From contig CAUVYP010000579.1 of assembly GCA_963556195.1 (NCBI GenBank), positions 2,604,001 through 2,668,000 of the forward strand: 64,000 nucleotides of DNA, read 5' to 3'. The notes beneath the pieces are model-generated. The model did no database searches. It worked only from the letters and a program-made list of their open reading frames with translations, and had not been told where the DNA came from. The translations under genes were made by a program, and so were the position numbers. Of the stretch, positions 20,833 to 33,645 are shown one piece after another (within the stretch, counting starts at the first letter, position 1; every line of letters begins with the position of its first letter). Source of the DNA: Sepiola atlantica. Its lineage: Eukaryota > Mollusca > Cephalopoda > Sepiida > Sepiolidae.

Positions 20833-23063
20833 TTGTTGATGTTTTGCGTATTCAGTTTGTATCGACATATCTCCGGCAGTACAAGAGCTGTACTTCTGAA
20901 ACTTTATACTTCAGTAGAAAATGTGTCTCCGCGACTGTCTGCAAAGTTTCGTTGCACAATTCGAAAAATGTGGAAGTTATAAACAAAAGCGATATCAACT
21001 TTAAAACGCGCGAATTTTTGTTGATGTTTTGCGTATTCAGTTTGTATCGACATATCTCCGGCAGTACAAGAGCTGCACTTCTGAAACTTGGTACTTCAGT
21101 AGAAAAGGCCTATTGGAGACTGTCTGCAAAATTTCGTTGCACAATTCGAATAAATGTGGAAGTTATAAACAAAAGCGATATCAAATTTAAAACGCGCTAA
21201 ATTGTGTTGATGTTTTGCGTATTCAGTTTGTATCGACATATCTCCGGCAGTACAAGAGCTGCACTTCTTAAACTTGGTACTTCAGTAGAAAATGTGTCTC
21301 CGCGACTGTCTGCAAAGTTTCGTTGCACAATTCGAATAAATGTGGAAGTTATAAACAAAAGCGATATCAACTTTAAAACGTGCTTAATTTTGTTGATGTT
21401 TTGCGTATTCAGTTTGTATCGACATATCTCCGGCAGTACAAGAGCTGCACTTCTGAAACTTGGTACTTCAGTAGAAAAGGCCTATTCGAGACTGTCTGCA
21501 AAGTTTCGTTGCACAATTCGAATAAATGTGGAAGTTATGAACAAAAGCGATATCAACTTTAAAACGCGCTAAATTTTGTTGATGTTTTGCGTATTCAGTT
21601 TGTATCGACATATCTCCGGCAGTACAAGAGCTGCACTTCTGAAACTTGGTACTTCAGTAGAAAATCTGTCTCCGCGACTGTCTGCAAAGTTTCGTTGCAC
21701 AATTCGAATAAATGTGGAAGTTATAAACAAAAGCGATATCAACTTTAAAACGCGCTAAATTTTGTTGATGTTTTGCGTATTCAGTTTGTATCGACATATC
21801 TCCGGCAGTACAAGAGCTGCACTTCTGAAACTTGGTACTTCAGTAGAAAATGTGTCTCCGCGACTGTCTGCAAAGTTTCGTTGCACAATTCGAATAAATG
21901 TGGAAGGTATAAACAAAAGCGATATGAACTTTAAAACGCGCTAAATTTTGTTGATGTTTTGCGTATTCAGTTTGTATCGATATATCTCCGGCAGTACAAA
22001 AGCTGCACTTCTGAAACTTAGTACTTCAGTAGGAAATGTGTCTTCGCCACTGTCTGCAAAGTTTCGTTGCAAAATTCGAATAAATGTGGAAGTTATAAAC
22101 AAAAGCGATATCAACTTTAAAACGCGCTAAATTTTGTTGATATTTTGCGTATTCAGTTTGTATCGACATATCTCCGCCAGTACAAGAGCTGCACTTCTGA
22201 AACTTGGTCATTCAGTAGAAAAGGCCTATTGGAGACTGTCTGCAAAGTTTCGTTTCACAATTCGAATAAATGTAGAAGTTATAAACAAAAGCGATATCAA
22301 ATTTAAAACGCGCTAAATTTTGTTGATGTTTTGCGTATTCAGTTTGTATCGACATATCTCCGGCAGTACAAGAGCTGCACTTCTGAAACTTGGTACTTCA
22401 GTAGAAAAGGCCTGTTCCAGACTGTCTGCAATGTTTCGTTGAACAATTCGAATAAATGTGGAAGTTATAAACAAAAGCGATATCAACTTTAAAACGCGCT
22501 AAATTTTGTTGATGTTTTGCGTATTCAGTTTGTATCGACATATCTCCGGCAGTACAAGAGCTGCACTTCTGAAACTTGGTACTTCAGTAGAAAATGTGTC
22601 TCCGCGACTGTCTGCAAAGCTTCGTTGCACAATTCGAATAAATGTGGAAGTTATAAACAAAAGCGATATCAAATTTAAAACGCGCTAAATTTTGTTGATG
22701 TTTTGCGTATTCAGTTTGTATCCACATATCTCCGGCAGTACAAGAGCTGCACTTCTGAAACTTGGTACTTCAGTAGAAAATGTGTCTCCGCGACTGTCTG
22801 CAAAGTTTCGTTGCACAATTCGAATAAATGTGGAAGTTATAAACAAAAGCGATATCAACTTTAAAACGCGCTAAATTTTGTTGATGTTTTGCGTATTCAG
22901 TTTGTATCGACATATCTCCGGCAGTTCAAGAGCTGCACTTCTGAAACTTGGTACTTCAGTAGAAAAGGCCTATTCGAGACTGTCTGCAAAGTTTCGTTGC
23001 ACAATTCGAATAAATGGCGAAGTTATAAACAAAAGCGATATCAACTTTAAAACGCGCTAAATT
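20833..23063 (+). repeat. 12-monomer unit A-W-A-Y-L-A-GS-H-F-A-P-Y, copy 1 (2,231 bp)
   Basis: Monomers start at 20,833 (185 bp), 21,018, 21,204, 21,390, 21,576, 21,762, 21,948 (GS), 22,134 (H), 22,320 (F), 22,506 (A with AAGCTT), 22,692 (P) and 22,878 (Y with 'aaatggcg'). Copies 2 and 3 are at 24,178 and 26,780. Confidence 0.93.
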
Positions 23064-24177
23064 TTGTTGATGTTTTGCGTATTCAGTTTGTATCGACATA
23101 TCTCCGGCAGTACAAGAGCTGCACTTCTGAAACTTGGTACTTCAGTAGAAAAGGCCTATTCGAGACTGTCTGCAAAGTTTCGTTGCACAATGCGAATAAA
23201 TGTGGAAGTTATAAACAAAAGCGATATCAACTTTAAAACGGGCTAAATTTTGTTGATGTTTTGCGTATTCAGTTTGTATCGACATATCTCCGGCAGTACA
23301 AGAGCTGCACTTCTGAAACTTGGTACTTCAGTAGAAAATCTGTCTCCGCGACTGTCTGCAAAGTTTCGTTGCACAATTCGAATAAATGTGGAAGTTATAA
23401 ACAAAAGCGATATCAACTTAAAAACGCGCTAAATTTTGTTGATGTTTTGCGTATTCAGTTTGTATCGACATATCTCCGGCAGTACCAGAGCTGCACTTCT
23501 GAAACTTAGTACTTCAGTAGAAAATGTGTCTCCGCGACTGTCTGCAAAGTTTCGTTGCACAATTCGAAAAATGTGGAAGGTATAAACAAAAGCGATATCA
23601 ACTTTAAAACGCGCGAATTTTTGTTGATGTTTTGCGTATTCAGTTTGTATCGACATATCTCCGGCAGTACAAGAGCTGCACTTCTGAAACTTGGTAGTTC
23701 AGTAGAAAAGGCCTATTCGAGACTGTCTGCGAAATCTCGTTGCACAATTTTAATAAATGTTGAAGTTATAAACAAAAGCGATATCAACTTTAAAACGCGC
23801 CAAATTTTGTTGATGTTTTGCGTATTCAGTTTGTATCGATATATCTCCGGCAGTACAAGAGCTGCACTTCTGAAACTTGGTACTTCAGTAGAAAATGTGT
23901 CTCCGCGACTGTCTGCAAAGTTTCGTTGCACAATTCGAAAAATGTGGAAGGTATAAACAAAAGCGATATCAACTTTAAAACGCGCGAATTTTTGTTGATG
24001 TTTTGCGTATTCAGTTTGTATCGACATATCTCCGGGAGTACAAAAGCTGCACTTCTGAAACTTGGTAGTTCAGTAGAAAAGGCCTATTGGAGACTGTCTG
24101 CAAAATCTCGTTGCACAATTCGAATAAATGTAGAAGTTATAAACAAAAGCGATATCTACTTTAAAACGCGCTCAATT
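23064..24177 (+). repeat. 6-monomer spacer Y-L-A-Y-A-W
   Basis: Monomers start at 23,064, 23,250, 23,436, 23,621, 23,807 and 23,992; the third and fifth are 185 bp. The order resembles 12,468-13,581. The Y at 23,621 has 'attttaataaatg', otherwise seen at about 330. The last monomer ends 'cgcgctcaat', which removes the usual TAA. Confidence 0.9.
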
Positions 24178-26408
24178 TTGTTGATGTTTTGCGTATTCAG
24201 TTTGTATCGACATATCTCCGGCAGTACAAGAGCTGTACTTCTGAAACTTGGTACTTCAGTAGAAAATGTGTCTCCGCGACTGTCTGCAAAGTTTCGTTGC
24301 ACAATTCGAAAAATGTGGAAGGTATTAACAAAAGCGATATCAACTTTAAAACGCGCGAATTTTTGTTGATGTTTTGCGTATTCAGTTTGTATCGACATAT
24401 CTCCGGCAGTACAAGAGCTGCACTTCTGAAACTTGGTACTTCAGTAGCAAAGGCCTATTGGAGACTGTCTGCAAAATTTCGTTGCACAATTCGAATAAAT
24501 GTGGAAGTTATAAACAAAAGCGATATCAAATTTAAAACGCGCTAAATTTTGTTGATGTTTTGCGTATTCAGTTTGTATCGACATATCTCTGGCAGTACAA
24601 GAGCTGCACTGCTTAAACTTGGTACTTCAGTAGAAAATGTGTCTCCGCGACTGTCTGCAAAGTTTCGTTGCACAATTCGAATAAATGTGGAAGTTATAAA
24701 CAAAAGCGATATCAACTTTAAAACGTGCTTAATTTTGTTGATGTTTTGCGTATTCAGTTTGTATCGACATATCTCCGGCAGTACAAGAGCTGCACTTCTG
24801 AAACTTGGTCATTGAGTAGAAAAGGCCTATTAGAGACTGTCTGCAAAGTTTCGTTGCACAATTCGAATAAATGTGGAAGTTATAAACAAAAGCGATATCA
24901 AATTTAAAACGCGCTAAATTTTGTTGATGTTTTGCGTATTCAGTTTGTATCCACATATCTCCGGCAGTACAACAGCTGCACTTCTGAAACTTGGTACTTC
25001 AGTAGAAAATCTGTCTCCGCGACTGTCTGCAAAGTTTCGTTGCACAATTCGAATAAATGTGGAAGTTATAAACAAAAGCGATATCAACTTTAAAACGCGC
25101 TAAATTTTGTTGATGTTTTGCGTATTCAGTTTGTATCGACATATCTCCGGCAGTACAAGAGCTGCACTTCTGAAACTTGGTACTTCAGTAGAAAATGTGT
25201 CTCCGCGACTGTCTGCAAAGTTTCGTTGCACAATTCGAATAAATGTGGAAGGTATAAACAAAAGCGATATGAACTTTAAAACGCGCTAAATTTTGTTGAT
25301 GTTTTGCGTATTCAGTTTGTATCGATATATCTCCGGCAGTACAAGAGCTGCACTTCTGAAACTTGGTAGTTCAGTAGGAAATGTGTCTTCGCCACTGTCT
25401 GCAAAGTTTCGTTGCAAAATTCGAATAAATGTGGAAGTTATAAACAAAAGCGATATCAACTTTAAAACGCGCTAAATTTTGTTGATATTTTGCGTATTCA
25501 GTTTGTATCGACATATCTCCGCCAGTACAAGAGCTGCACTTCTGAAACTTGGTCATTCAGTAGAAAAGGCCTATTGGAGACTGTCTGCAAAGTTTCGTTT
25601 CACAATTCGAATAAATGTAGAAGTTATAAACAAAAGCGATATCAAATTTAAAACGCGCTAAATTTTGTTGATGTTTTGCGTATTCAGTTTGTATCGACAT
25701 ATCTCCGGCAGTACAAGAGCTGCACTTCTGAAACTTGGTACTTCAGTAGAAAAGGCCTGTTCCAGACTGTCTGCAATGTTTCGTTGAACAATTCGAATAA
25801 ATGTGGAAGTTATAAACAAAAGCGATATCAACTTTAAAACGCGCTAAATTTTGTTGATGTTTTGCGTATTCAGTTTGTATCGACATATCTCCGGCAGTAC
25901 AAGAGCTGCACTTCTGAAACTTGGTACTTCAGTAGAAAATGTGTCTCCGCGACTGTCTGCAAAGCTTCGTTGCACAATTCGAATAAATGTGGAAGTTATA
26001 AACAAAAGCGATATCAAATTTAAAACGCGCTAAATTTTGTTGATGTTTTGCGTATTCAGTTTGTATCCACATATCTCCGGCAGTACAAGAGCTGCACTTC
26101 TGAAACTTGGTACTTCAGTAGAAAATGTGTCTCCGCGACTGTCTGCAAAGTTTCGTTGCACAATTCGAATAAATGTGGAAGTTATAAACAAAAGCGATAT
26201 CAACTTTAAAACGCGCTAAATTTTGTTGATGTTTTGCGTATTCAGTTTGTATCGACATATCTCCGGCAGTTCAAGAGCTGCACTTCTGAAACTTGGTACT
26301 TCAGTAGAAAAGGCCTATTCGAGACTGTCTGCAAAGTTTCGTTGCACAATTCGAATAAATGGCGAAGTTATAAACAAAAGCGATATCAACTTTAAAACGC
26401 GCTAAATT
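24178..26408 (+). repeat. 12-monomer unit, copy 2 (2,231 bp)
   Basis: The offset from copy 1 is 3,345 bp throughout. It matches copy 1 except at 24,735, where Y is replaced by an H-like hybrid, and at 24,921, where the L-centred monomer carries the P marker 'tccacat'. GS is at 25,293, H at 25,479 and F at 25,665. Confidence 0.92.
24735..24920 (+). repeat. Hybrid monomer with H-type centre
   Basis: The start is ordinary ('ttgatgttttgcg', 'ctccggcag') but the centre is 'ggtcattgagtag' with 'ctattagag'. The local H monomers (22,134, 25,479, 28,069) read 'ggtcattcag' and 'ctattggag'. The 'ggtcattgag'-plus-'ctattagag' pair is otherwise seen in H monomers at 55,759, 57,989 and 61,893. Confidence 0.88.
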
Positions 26409-26779
26409 TTGTTGATGTTTTGCGTATTCAGTTTGTATCGACATATCTCGAGCAGTACAAGAGATGCACTTCTGAAACTTGGTACTTCAGTAGAAAATGT
26501 GTCTCCGCGACTGTCTGCAAAGTTTCGTTGCACAATTCGAAAAATGTGGAAGGTATAAACAAAAGCGATATCAACTTTAAAACGCGCGAATTTTTGTTGA
26601 TGTTTTGCGTATTCAGTTTGTATCGACATATCTCCGGCAGTACAAGAGCTGCACTTCTGAAACTTGGTAGTTCAGTAGAAAAGGCCTTTTGGAGACTGTC
26701 TGCAAAATCTCGTTGCACAATTCGAATAAATGTAGAAGTTATAAACAAAAGCGATATCTACTTTAAAACGCGCTAAATT
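26409..26779 (+). repeat. 2-monomer spacer A-W
   Basis: The monomer at 26,409 (185 bp) has 'atctcgagcag' and 'caagagatgc', a marker pair otherwise seen at 20,275. The W-like monomer at 26,594 has 'ggccttttggag' and 'gatatctac'. Confidence 0.88.
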
Positions 26780-28998
26780 TTGTTGATGTTTTGCGTATTC
26801 AGTTTGTATCGACATATCTCCGGCAGTACCAGAGCTGTACTTCTGAAACTTGGTACTTCAGTAGAAAATGTGTCTCCGCGACTGTCTGCAAAGTTTCGTT
26901 GCACAATTCGAAAAATGTGGAAGGTATAAACAAAAGCGATATCAACTTTAAAACGCGCGAATTTTTGTTGATGTTTTGCGTATTCAGTTTGTATCGACAT
27001 ATCTCCGGCAGTACAAGAGCTGCACTTCTGAAACTTGGTACTTCAGTAGAAAAGGCCTATTGGAGACTGTCTGCAAAATTTCGTTACACAATTCGAATAA
27101 AAAACAAAAGCGATATCAAATTTAAAACGCGCTAAATTTTGTTGATGTTTTGCGTATTCAGTTTGTATCGACATATCTCCGGCAGTACAAGAGCTGCACT
27201 TCTTAAACTTGGTACTTCAGTAGAAAATGTGTCTCCGCGACTGTCTGCAAAGTTTCGTTGCACAATTCGAATAAATGTGGAAGTTATAAACAAAAGCGAT
27301 ATCAACTTTAAAACGTGCTTAATTTTGTTGATGTTTTGCGTATTCAGTTTGTATCGACATATCTCCGGCAGTACAAGAGCTGCACTTCTGAAACTTGGTA
27401 CTTCAGTAGAAAAGGCCTATTCGAGACTGTCTGCAAAGTTTCGTTGCACAATTCGAATAAATGTGGAAGTTATAAACAAAAGCGATATCAACTTTAAAAC
27501 GCGCTAAATTTTGTTGATGTTTTGCGTATTCAGTTTGTATCGACATATCTCCGGCAGTACAAGAGCTGCACTTCTGAAACTTGGTACTTCAGTAGAAAAT
27601 CTGTCTCCGCGACTGTCTGCAAAGTTTCGTTGCACAATTCGAATAAATGTGGAAGTTATAAACAAAAGCGATATCAACTTTAAAACGCGCTAAATTTTGT
27701 TGATGTTTTGCGTATTCAGTTTGTATCGACATATCTCCGGCAGTAATAGAGCTGCACTTCTGAAACTTGGTACTTCAGTAGAAAATGTGTCTCCGCGACT
27801 GTCTGCAAAGTTTCGTTGCACAATTCGAATAAATGTGGAAGGTATAAACAAAAGCGATATGAACTTTAAAACGCGCTAAATTTTGTTGATGTTTTGCGTA
27901 TTCAGTTTGTATCGATATATCTCCGGCAGTACAAGAGCTGCACTTCTGAAACTTGGTACTTCAGTAGGAAATGTGTCTTCGCCACTGTCTGCAAAGTTTC
28001 GTTGCAAAATTCGAATAAATGTGGAAGTTATAAACAAAAGCGATATCAACTTTAAAACGCGCTAAATTTTGTTGATATTTTGCGTATTCAGTTTGTATCG
28101 ACATATCTCCGCCAGTACAAGAGCTGCACTTCTGAAACTTGGTCATTCAGTAGAAAAGGCCTATTGGAGACTGTCTGCAAAGTTTCGTTTCACAATTCGA
28201 ATAAATGTAGAAGTTATAAACAAAAGCGATATCAAATTTAAAACGCGCTAAATTTTGTTGATGTTTTGCGTATTCAGTTTGTATCGACATATCTCCGGCA
28301 GTACAAAAGCTGCACTTCTGAAACTTGGTACTTCAGTAGAAAAGGCCTGTTCCAGACTGTCTGCAATGTTTCGTTGAACAATTCGAATAAATGTGGAAGT
28401 TATAAACAAAAGCGATATCAACTTTAAAACGCGCTAAATTTTGTTGATGTTTTACGTATTCAGTTTGTATCGACATATCTCCGGCAGTACAAGAGCTGCA
28501 CTTCTGAAACTTGGTACTTCAGTAGAAAATGTGTCTCCGCGACTGTCTGCAAAGCTTCGTTGCACAATTCGAATAAATGTGGAAGTTATAAACAAAAGCG
28601 ATATCAAATTTAAAACGCGCTAAATTTTGTTGATGTTTTGCGTATTCAGTTTGTATCCACATATCTCCGGCAGTACAAGAGCTGCACTTCTGAAACTTGG
28701 TACTTCAGTAGAAAATGTGTCTCCGCGACTGTCTGCAAAGTTTCGTTGCACAATTCGAATAAATGTGGAAGTTATAAACAAAAGCGATATCAACTTTAAA
28801 ACGCGCTAAATTTTGTTGATGTTTTGCGTATTCAGTTTGTATCGACATATCTCCGGCAGTTCAAGAGCTGCACTTCTGAAACTTGGTACTTCAGTAGAAA
28901 AGGCCTATTCGAGACTGTCTGCAAAGTTTCGTTGCACAATTCGAATAAATGGCGAAGTTATAAACAAAAGCGATATCAACTTTAAAACGCGCCAAATT
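26780..28998 (+). repeat. 12-monomer unit, copy 3 (2,219 bp)
   Basis: The offset from copy 2 is 2,590 bp after its second monomer. Order is as in copy 1, with GS at 27,883, H at 28,069 and F at 28,255. It is 12 bp shorter because of the deletion in the monomer at 26,965. The A at 27,697 carries 'agtaatagagc', unlike copies 1 and 2. Confidence 0.92.
26965..27138 (+). repeat. 174-bp W monomer with 12-bp deletion
   Basis: The sequence passes from 'attcgaataaa' directly into 'aaacaaaagcg', losing the 12 bases 'tgtggaagttat'. It also has 'cgttacac' in place of 'cgttgcac'. This is the largest length change in the window and occurs once, so it arose after copies 1-3 separated. Confidence 0.93.
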
Positions 28999-30297
28999 TT
29001 GTTGATGTTTTGCGTATTCAGTTTGTATCGATATATCTCCGGCAGTACAGGAGCTGCACTTCTGAAACTTGGTACTTCAGTAGAAAATGTGTCTCCGCGA
29101 CTGTCTGCAAAGTTTCGTTGCACAATTCGAAAAATGTGGAAGGTATAAACAAAAGCGATATCAACTTTAAAACGCGCGAATTTTTGTTGATGTTTTGCGT
29201 ATTCAGTTTGTATCGACATATCTCCGGCAGTACAAAAGCTGCACTTCTGAAACTTGGTAGTTCAGTAGAAAAGGCTTATTGGAGACTGTCTGCAAAATCA
29301 CGTTGCACAATTCGAATAAATGTAGAAGTTATAAACAAAAGCGATATCTACTTTAAAACGCGCTAAATTTTGTTGATGTTTTGCGTATTCAGTTTGTATC
29401 GACATATATCCGGCAGTACAAGAGCTGCACTTCTGAAACTTGGTACTTCAGTAGAAAATGTGTCTCCGCGACTGTCTGCAAAGTTTCGTTGCACAATTCG
29501 AATAAATGTTGAAGGTACAAACAAAAGCGATATCAACTTTAAAACGCGCCAAATTTTGTTGATGTTTTGCGTATTCAGTTTTATCGATATATCTCCGGCA
29601 GTACAAGAGCTGCACTTCTGAAACTTGGTACTTCAGTAGAAAATGTGTCTCCGCGACTGTCTGCAAAGTTTCGTTGCACAATTCGAAAAATGTGGAAGGT
29701 ATAAACAAAAGCGATATCAACTTTAAAACGCGCGAATTTTTGTTGATGTTTTGCGTATTCAGTTTGTATCGACATATCTCCGGCAGTACAAAAGCTGCAC
29801 TTCTGAAACTTGGTAGTTCAGTAGAAAAGGCCTATTGGAGACTGTCTGCAAAATCTCGTTGCACAATTCGAATAAATGTGGAAGTTATAAACAAAAGCGA
29901 TATTAAATTTAAAACGCGCTAAATTTTGTTGATGTTTTGCGTATTCAGTTTGTATCGACATATCTCCGGCAGTAATAGAGCTGCACTTCTGAAACTTGGT
30001 ACTTCAGTAGAAAATGTGTCTCCGCGACTGTCTGCAAAGTTTCGTTGCACAATTCGAATAAATGTGGAAGTTATAAACAAAAGCGATATCAACTTTAAAA
30101 CGTGCTTAATTTTGTTGATGTTTTGCGTATTCAGTTTGTATCGACATATCTCCGGCAGTACAAGAGCTGCACTTCTGAAACTTGGTACTTCAGTAGAAAA
30201 GGCCTATTCGAGACTGTCTGCAAAGTTTCGTTGCACAATGCGAATAAATGTGGAAGTTATAAACAAAAGCGATATCAACTTTAAAACGCGCTAAATT
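28999..30297 (+). repeat. 7-monomer unit A-W-A-A-W-A-Y
   Basis: Monomers start at 28,999 (185 bp), 29,184, 29,370, 29,556 (184 bp), 29,740, 29,926 and 30,112. From 29,184 the order resembles the type B units at 7,078 and 9,679, sharing 'gatatctac' and 'gaaggtacaaac', so this is a distant copy of that unit. Confidence 0.9.
29556..29739 (+). repeat. 184-bp A monomer
   Basis: It combines the common 'cgaaaaat' one-base deletion with a private loss of one G at 'cagttttatcgat' near 29,577. The equivalents at 7,636 and 10,237 are 185 bp. Confidence 0.9.
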
Positions 30298-31971
30298 TTG
30301 TTGATGTTTTGCGTATTCAGTTTGTATCGACATATCTCCGGCAGTAAAAGAGCTGCACTTCTGAAACTTGGTACTTCAGTAGAAAATGTGTGTCCGCGAC
30401 TGTCTGCAAAGTTTCGTTGCACAATTCGAATAAATGTGGAAGGTATAAACAAAAGCGATATCAACTTTAAAACGTGCTTAATTTTGTTGATGTTTTGCGT
30501 ATTCAGTTTGTATCGACATATCTCCGGCAGTACAAGAGCTGCACTTCTGAAACTTGGTACTTCAGTAGAAAATTTGTCTCCGCGACTGTCTGCAAAGTTT
30601 CGTAGCACAATTCGAATAAATGTGGGAGGTATAAACAAAAGCGATATGAACTTTAAAACGCGCTAAATTTTTTTGATGTTTTGCGTATTCAGTTTGTATC
30701 GATATATCTCCGGCAGTACAAGAGCTGCACTTCTGAAACTTGGTACTTCAGTAGGAAATGTGTCTTCGCCACTGTCTGCAAAGTTTCGTTGCAAAATTAA
30801 AATAAATGTGGAAGTTATAAACAAAAGCGATATCAACTTTAAAACGCGCTTAATTTTGTTGATATTTTGCGTATTCAGTTTGTATCGACATATCTCCGCC
30901 AGTACAAGAGCTGCACTTCTGAAACTTGGTCATTCAGTAGAAAAGGCCTATTGGAGACTGTCTGCAAAGTTTCGTTTCACAATTCGAATAAATGTAGAAG
31001 TTATAAACAAAAGCGATATCAAATTTAAAACGCGCTAAATTTTGTTGATGTTTTGCGTATTCAGTTTGTATCGAAATATCTCCGGCAGTACAAGAGCTGC
31101 ACTTCTGAAACTTGGTACTTCAGTAGAAAAGGCCTGTTCCAGACTGTCTGCAATGTTTCGTTGAACAATTCGAATAAATGTGGAAGTTATAAACAAAAGC
31201 GATATCAACTTTAAAACGCGCTAAATTTTGTTGATGTTTTGCGTATTCAGTTTGTATCGACATATCTCCGGCAGTACAAGAGCTGCACTTCTGAAACTTG
31301 GTACTTCAGTAGAAAATGTGTCTCCGCGACTGTCTGCAAAGCTTCGTTGCACAATTCGAATAAATGTGGAAGTTATAAACAAAAGCGATATCAAATTTAA
31401 AACGCGCTAAATTTTGTTGATGTTTTGCGTATTCAGTTTGTATCCACATATCTCCGGCAGTACAAGAGCTGCACTTCTGAAACTTGGTACTTCAGTAGAA
31501 AATGGGTCTCCGCGACTGTCTGCAAAGTTTCGTTGCACAATTCGAATAAATGTGGAAGTTATAAACAAAAGCGATATCAACTTTAAAACGCGCTAAATTT
31601 TTTTGATGTTTTGCGTATTCAGTTTGTATCGACATATCTCCGGCAGTTCAAGAGCTGCACTTCTGAAACTTGGTACTTCAGTAGAAAAGGCCTATTCGAG
31701 ACTGTCTGCAAAGTTTCGTTGCACAATGCGAATAAATGGCGAAGTTATAAACAAAAGCGATATCAACTTTTAAACGCGCTAAATTTTGTTGATGTTTTGC
31801 GTATTCAGTTTGTATCGACATATCTCCGGCAGTACAAGAGCTGCACTTCTGAAACTTGGTACTTCAGTAGAAAAGGCCTATTCGAGACTGTCTGCAAAGT
31901 TTCGTTGCACAATGCGAATAAATGTGGAAGTTATAAACAAAAGCGATATCAACTTTAAAACGCGCTAAATT
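30298..31971 (+). repeat. 9-monomer higher-order repeat, copy 1 (1,674 bp)
   Basis: Order: C, L, GS, H, F, A with AAGCTT, P, Y with 'ggcagttcaag', Y. Starts are 30,298, 30,484, 30,670, 30,856, 31,042, 31,228, 31,414, 31,600 and 31,786. The C monomer ends 'acgtgcttaa', unlike later copies. The next copy begins exactly 1,674 bp on. Confidence 0.94.
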
Positions 31972-33087
31972 TTGTTGATGTTTTGCGTATTCAGTTTGTA
32001 TCGACATATCTCCGGCAGTACAAGAGCTGCACTTCTGAAACTTGGTACTTCAGTAGAAAATGTGTGTCCGCGACTGTCTGCAAAGTTTCGTTGCACAATT
32101 CGAATAAATGTGGAAGGTATAAACAAAAGCGATATCAACTTTAAAACGCGCCAAATTTTGTTGATGTTTTGCGTATTCAGTTTGTATCGACATATCTCCG
32201 GCAGTACAAGAGCTGCACTTCTGAAACTTGGTACTTCAGTAGAAAATGTGTCTCCGCGACTGTCTGCAAAGTTTCGTAGCACAATTCGAATAAATGTGGA
32301 AGGTATAAACAAAAGCGATATGAACTTTAAAACGCGCTAAATTTTGTTTATGTTTTGCGTATTCAGTTTGTATCGATATATCTCCGGCAGTACAAGAGCT
32401 GCACTTCTGAAACTTGGTACTTCAGTAGGAAATGTGTCTTCGCCACTGTCTGCAAAGTTTCGTTGCAAAATTAAAATAAATGTGGAAGTTATAAACAAAA
32501 GCGATATCAACTTTAAAACGCGCTTAATTTTGTTGATATTTTGCGTATTCAGTTTGTATCGACATATCTCCGCCAGTACAAGAGCTGCACTTCTGAAACT
32601 TGGTCATTCAGTAGAAAAGGCCTATTGGAGACTGTCTGCAAAGTTTCGTTTCACAATTCGAATAAATGTAGAAGTTATAAACAAAAGCGATATCAAATTT
32701 AAAACGCGCTAAATTTGGTTGATGTTTTGCGTATTCAGTTTGTATCGAAATATCTCCGGCAGCACAAGAGCTGCACTTCTGAAACTTGGTACTTCAGTAG
32801 AAAAGGCCTGTTCCAGACTGTCTGCAATGTTTCGTTGAACAATTCGAATAAATGTGGAAGTTATAAACAAAAGCGATATCAACTTTAAAACGCGCTAAAT
32901 TTTGTTGATGTTTTGCGTATTCAGTTTGTATCGACATATCTCCGGCAGTACAAGAGCTGCACTTCTGAAACTTGGTACTTCAGTAGAAAATGTGTCTCCG
33001 CGACTGTCTTCAAAGCTTCGTTGCACAATTCGAATAAATGTGGAAGTTATAAAAAAAAGCGATATCAAATTTAAAACGCGCTAAATT

Positions 33088-33459
33088 TTGTTGATGTTTT
33101 GCGTATTCAGTTTGTATCCACATATCTCCGGCAGTACAAGAGCTGCACTTCTGAAACTTGGTACTTCAGTAGAAAATGTGTCTCCGCGACTGTCTGCAAA
33201 GTTTCGTTGCACAATTCGAATAAATGTGGAAGTTATAAACAAAAGCGATATCAACTTTAAAACGCTCTAAATTTTGTTGATGTTTTGCGTATTCAGTTTG
33301 TATCCACATATCTCCGGCAGTACAAGAGCTGCACTTCTGAAACTTGGTACTTCAGTAGAAAATGTGTCTCCGCGACTGTCTGCAAAGTTTCGTTGCACAA
33401 TTCGAATAAATGTGGAAGTTATAAACAAAAGCGATATCAACTTTAAAACGCGCTAAATT
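33088..33459 (+). repeat. Tandem duplicate pair of P monomers
   Basis: The two adjacent monomers both have 'tatccacat'. The only difference I saw is 'aacgctctaa' at about 33,262 against 'aacgcgctaa'. The neighbouring units have a single P here, so this is a recent one-monomer duplication. Confidence 0.92.
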
Positions 33460-33645
33460 TTGTTGATGTTTTGCGTATGGGTTTGTATCGATATATCTCC
33501 GGCAGTTCAAGAGCTGCACTTCTAGAAACTTGGTAGTTCAGTAGAAAAGGCCTATTCGAGACTGTCTGCAAAGTTTCGTTGCACAATGCGAATAAATGGC
33601 GAAGTTATAAACAAAAGCGATATCAACTTTTAAACGCGCTAAATT
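33460..33645 (+). repeat. Y monomer with two compensating indels
   Basis: It reads 'cgtatgggtttg' (one base short) near 33,475 and 'cttctagaaac' (one base long) near 33,521, so total length stays 186. Its equivalents at 31,600 and 12,282 have neither change. Confidence 0.88.
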
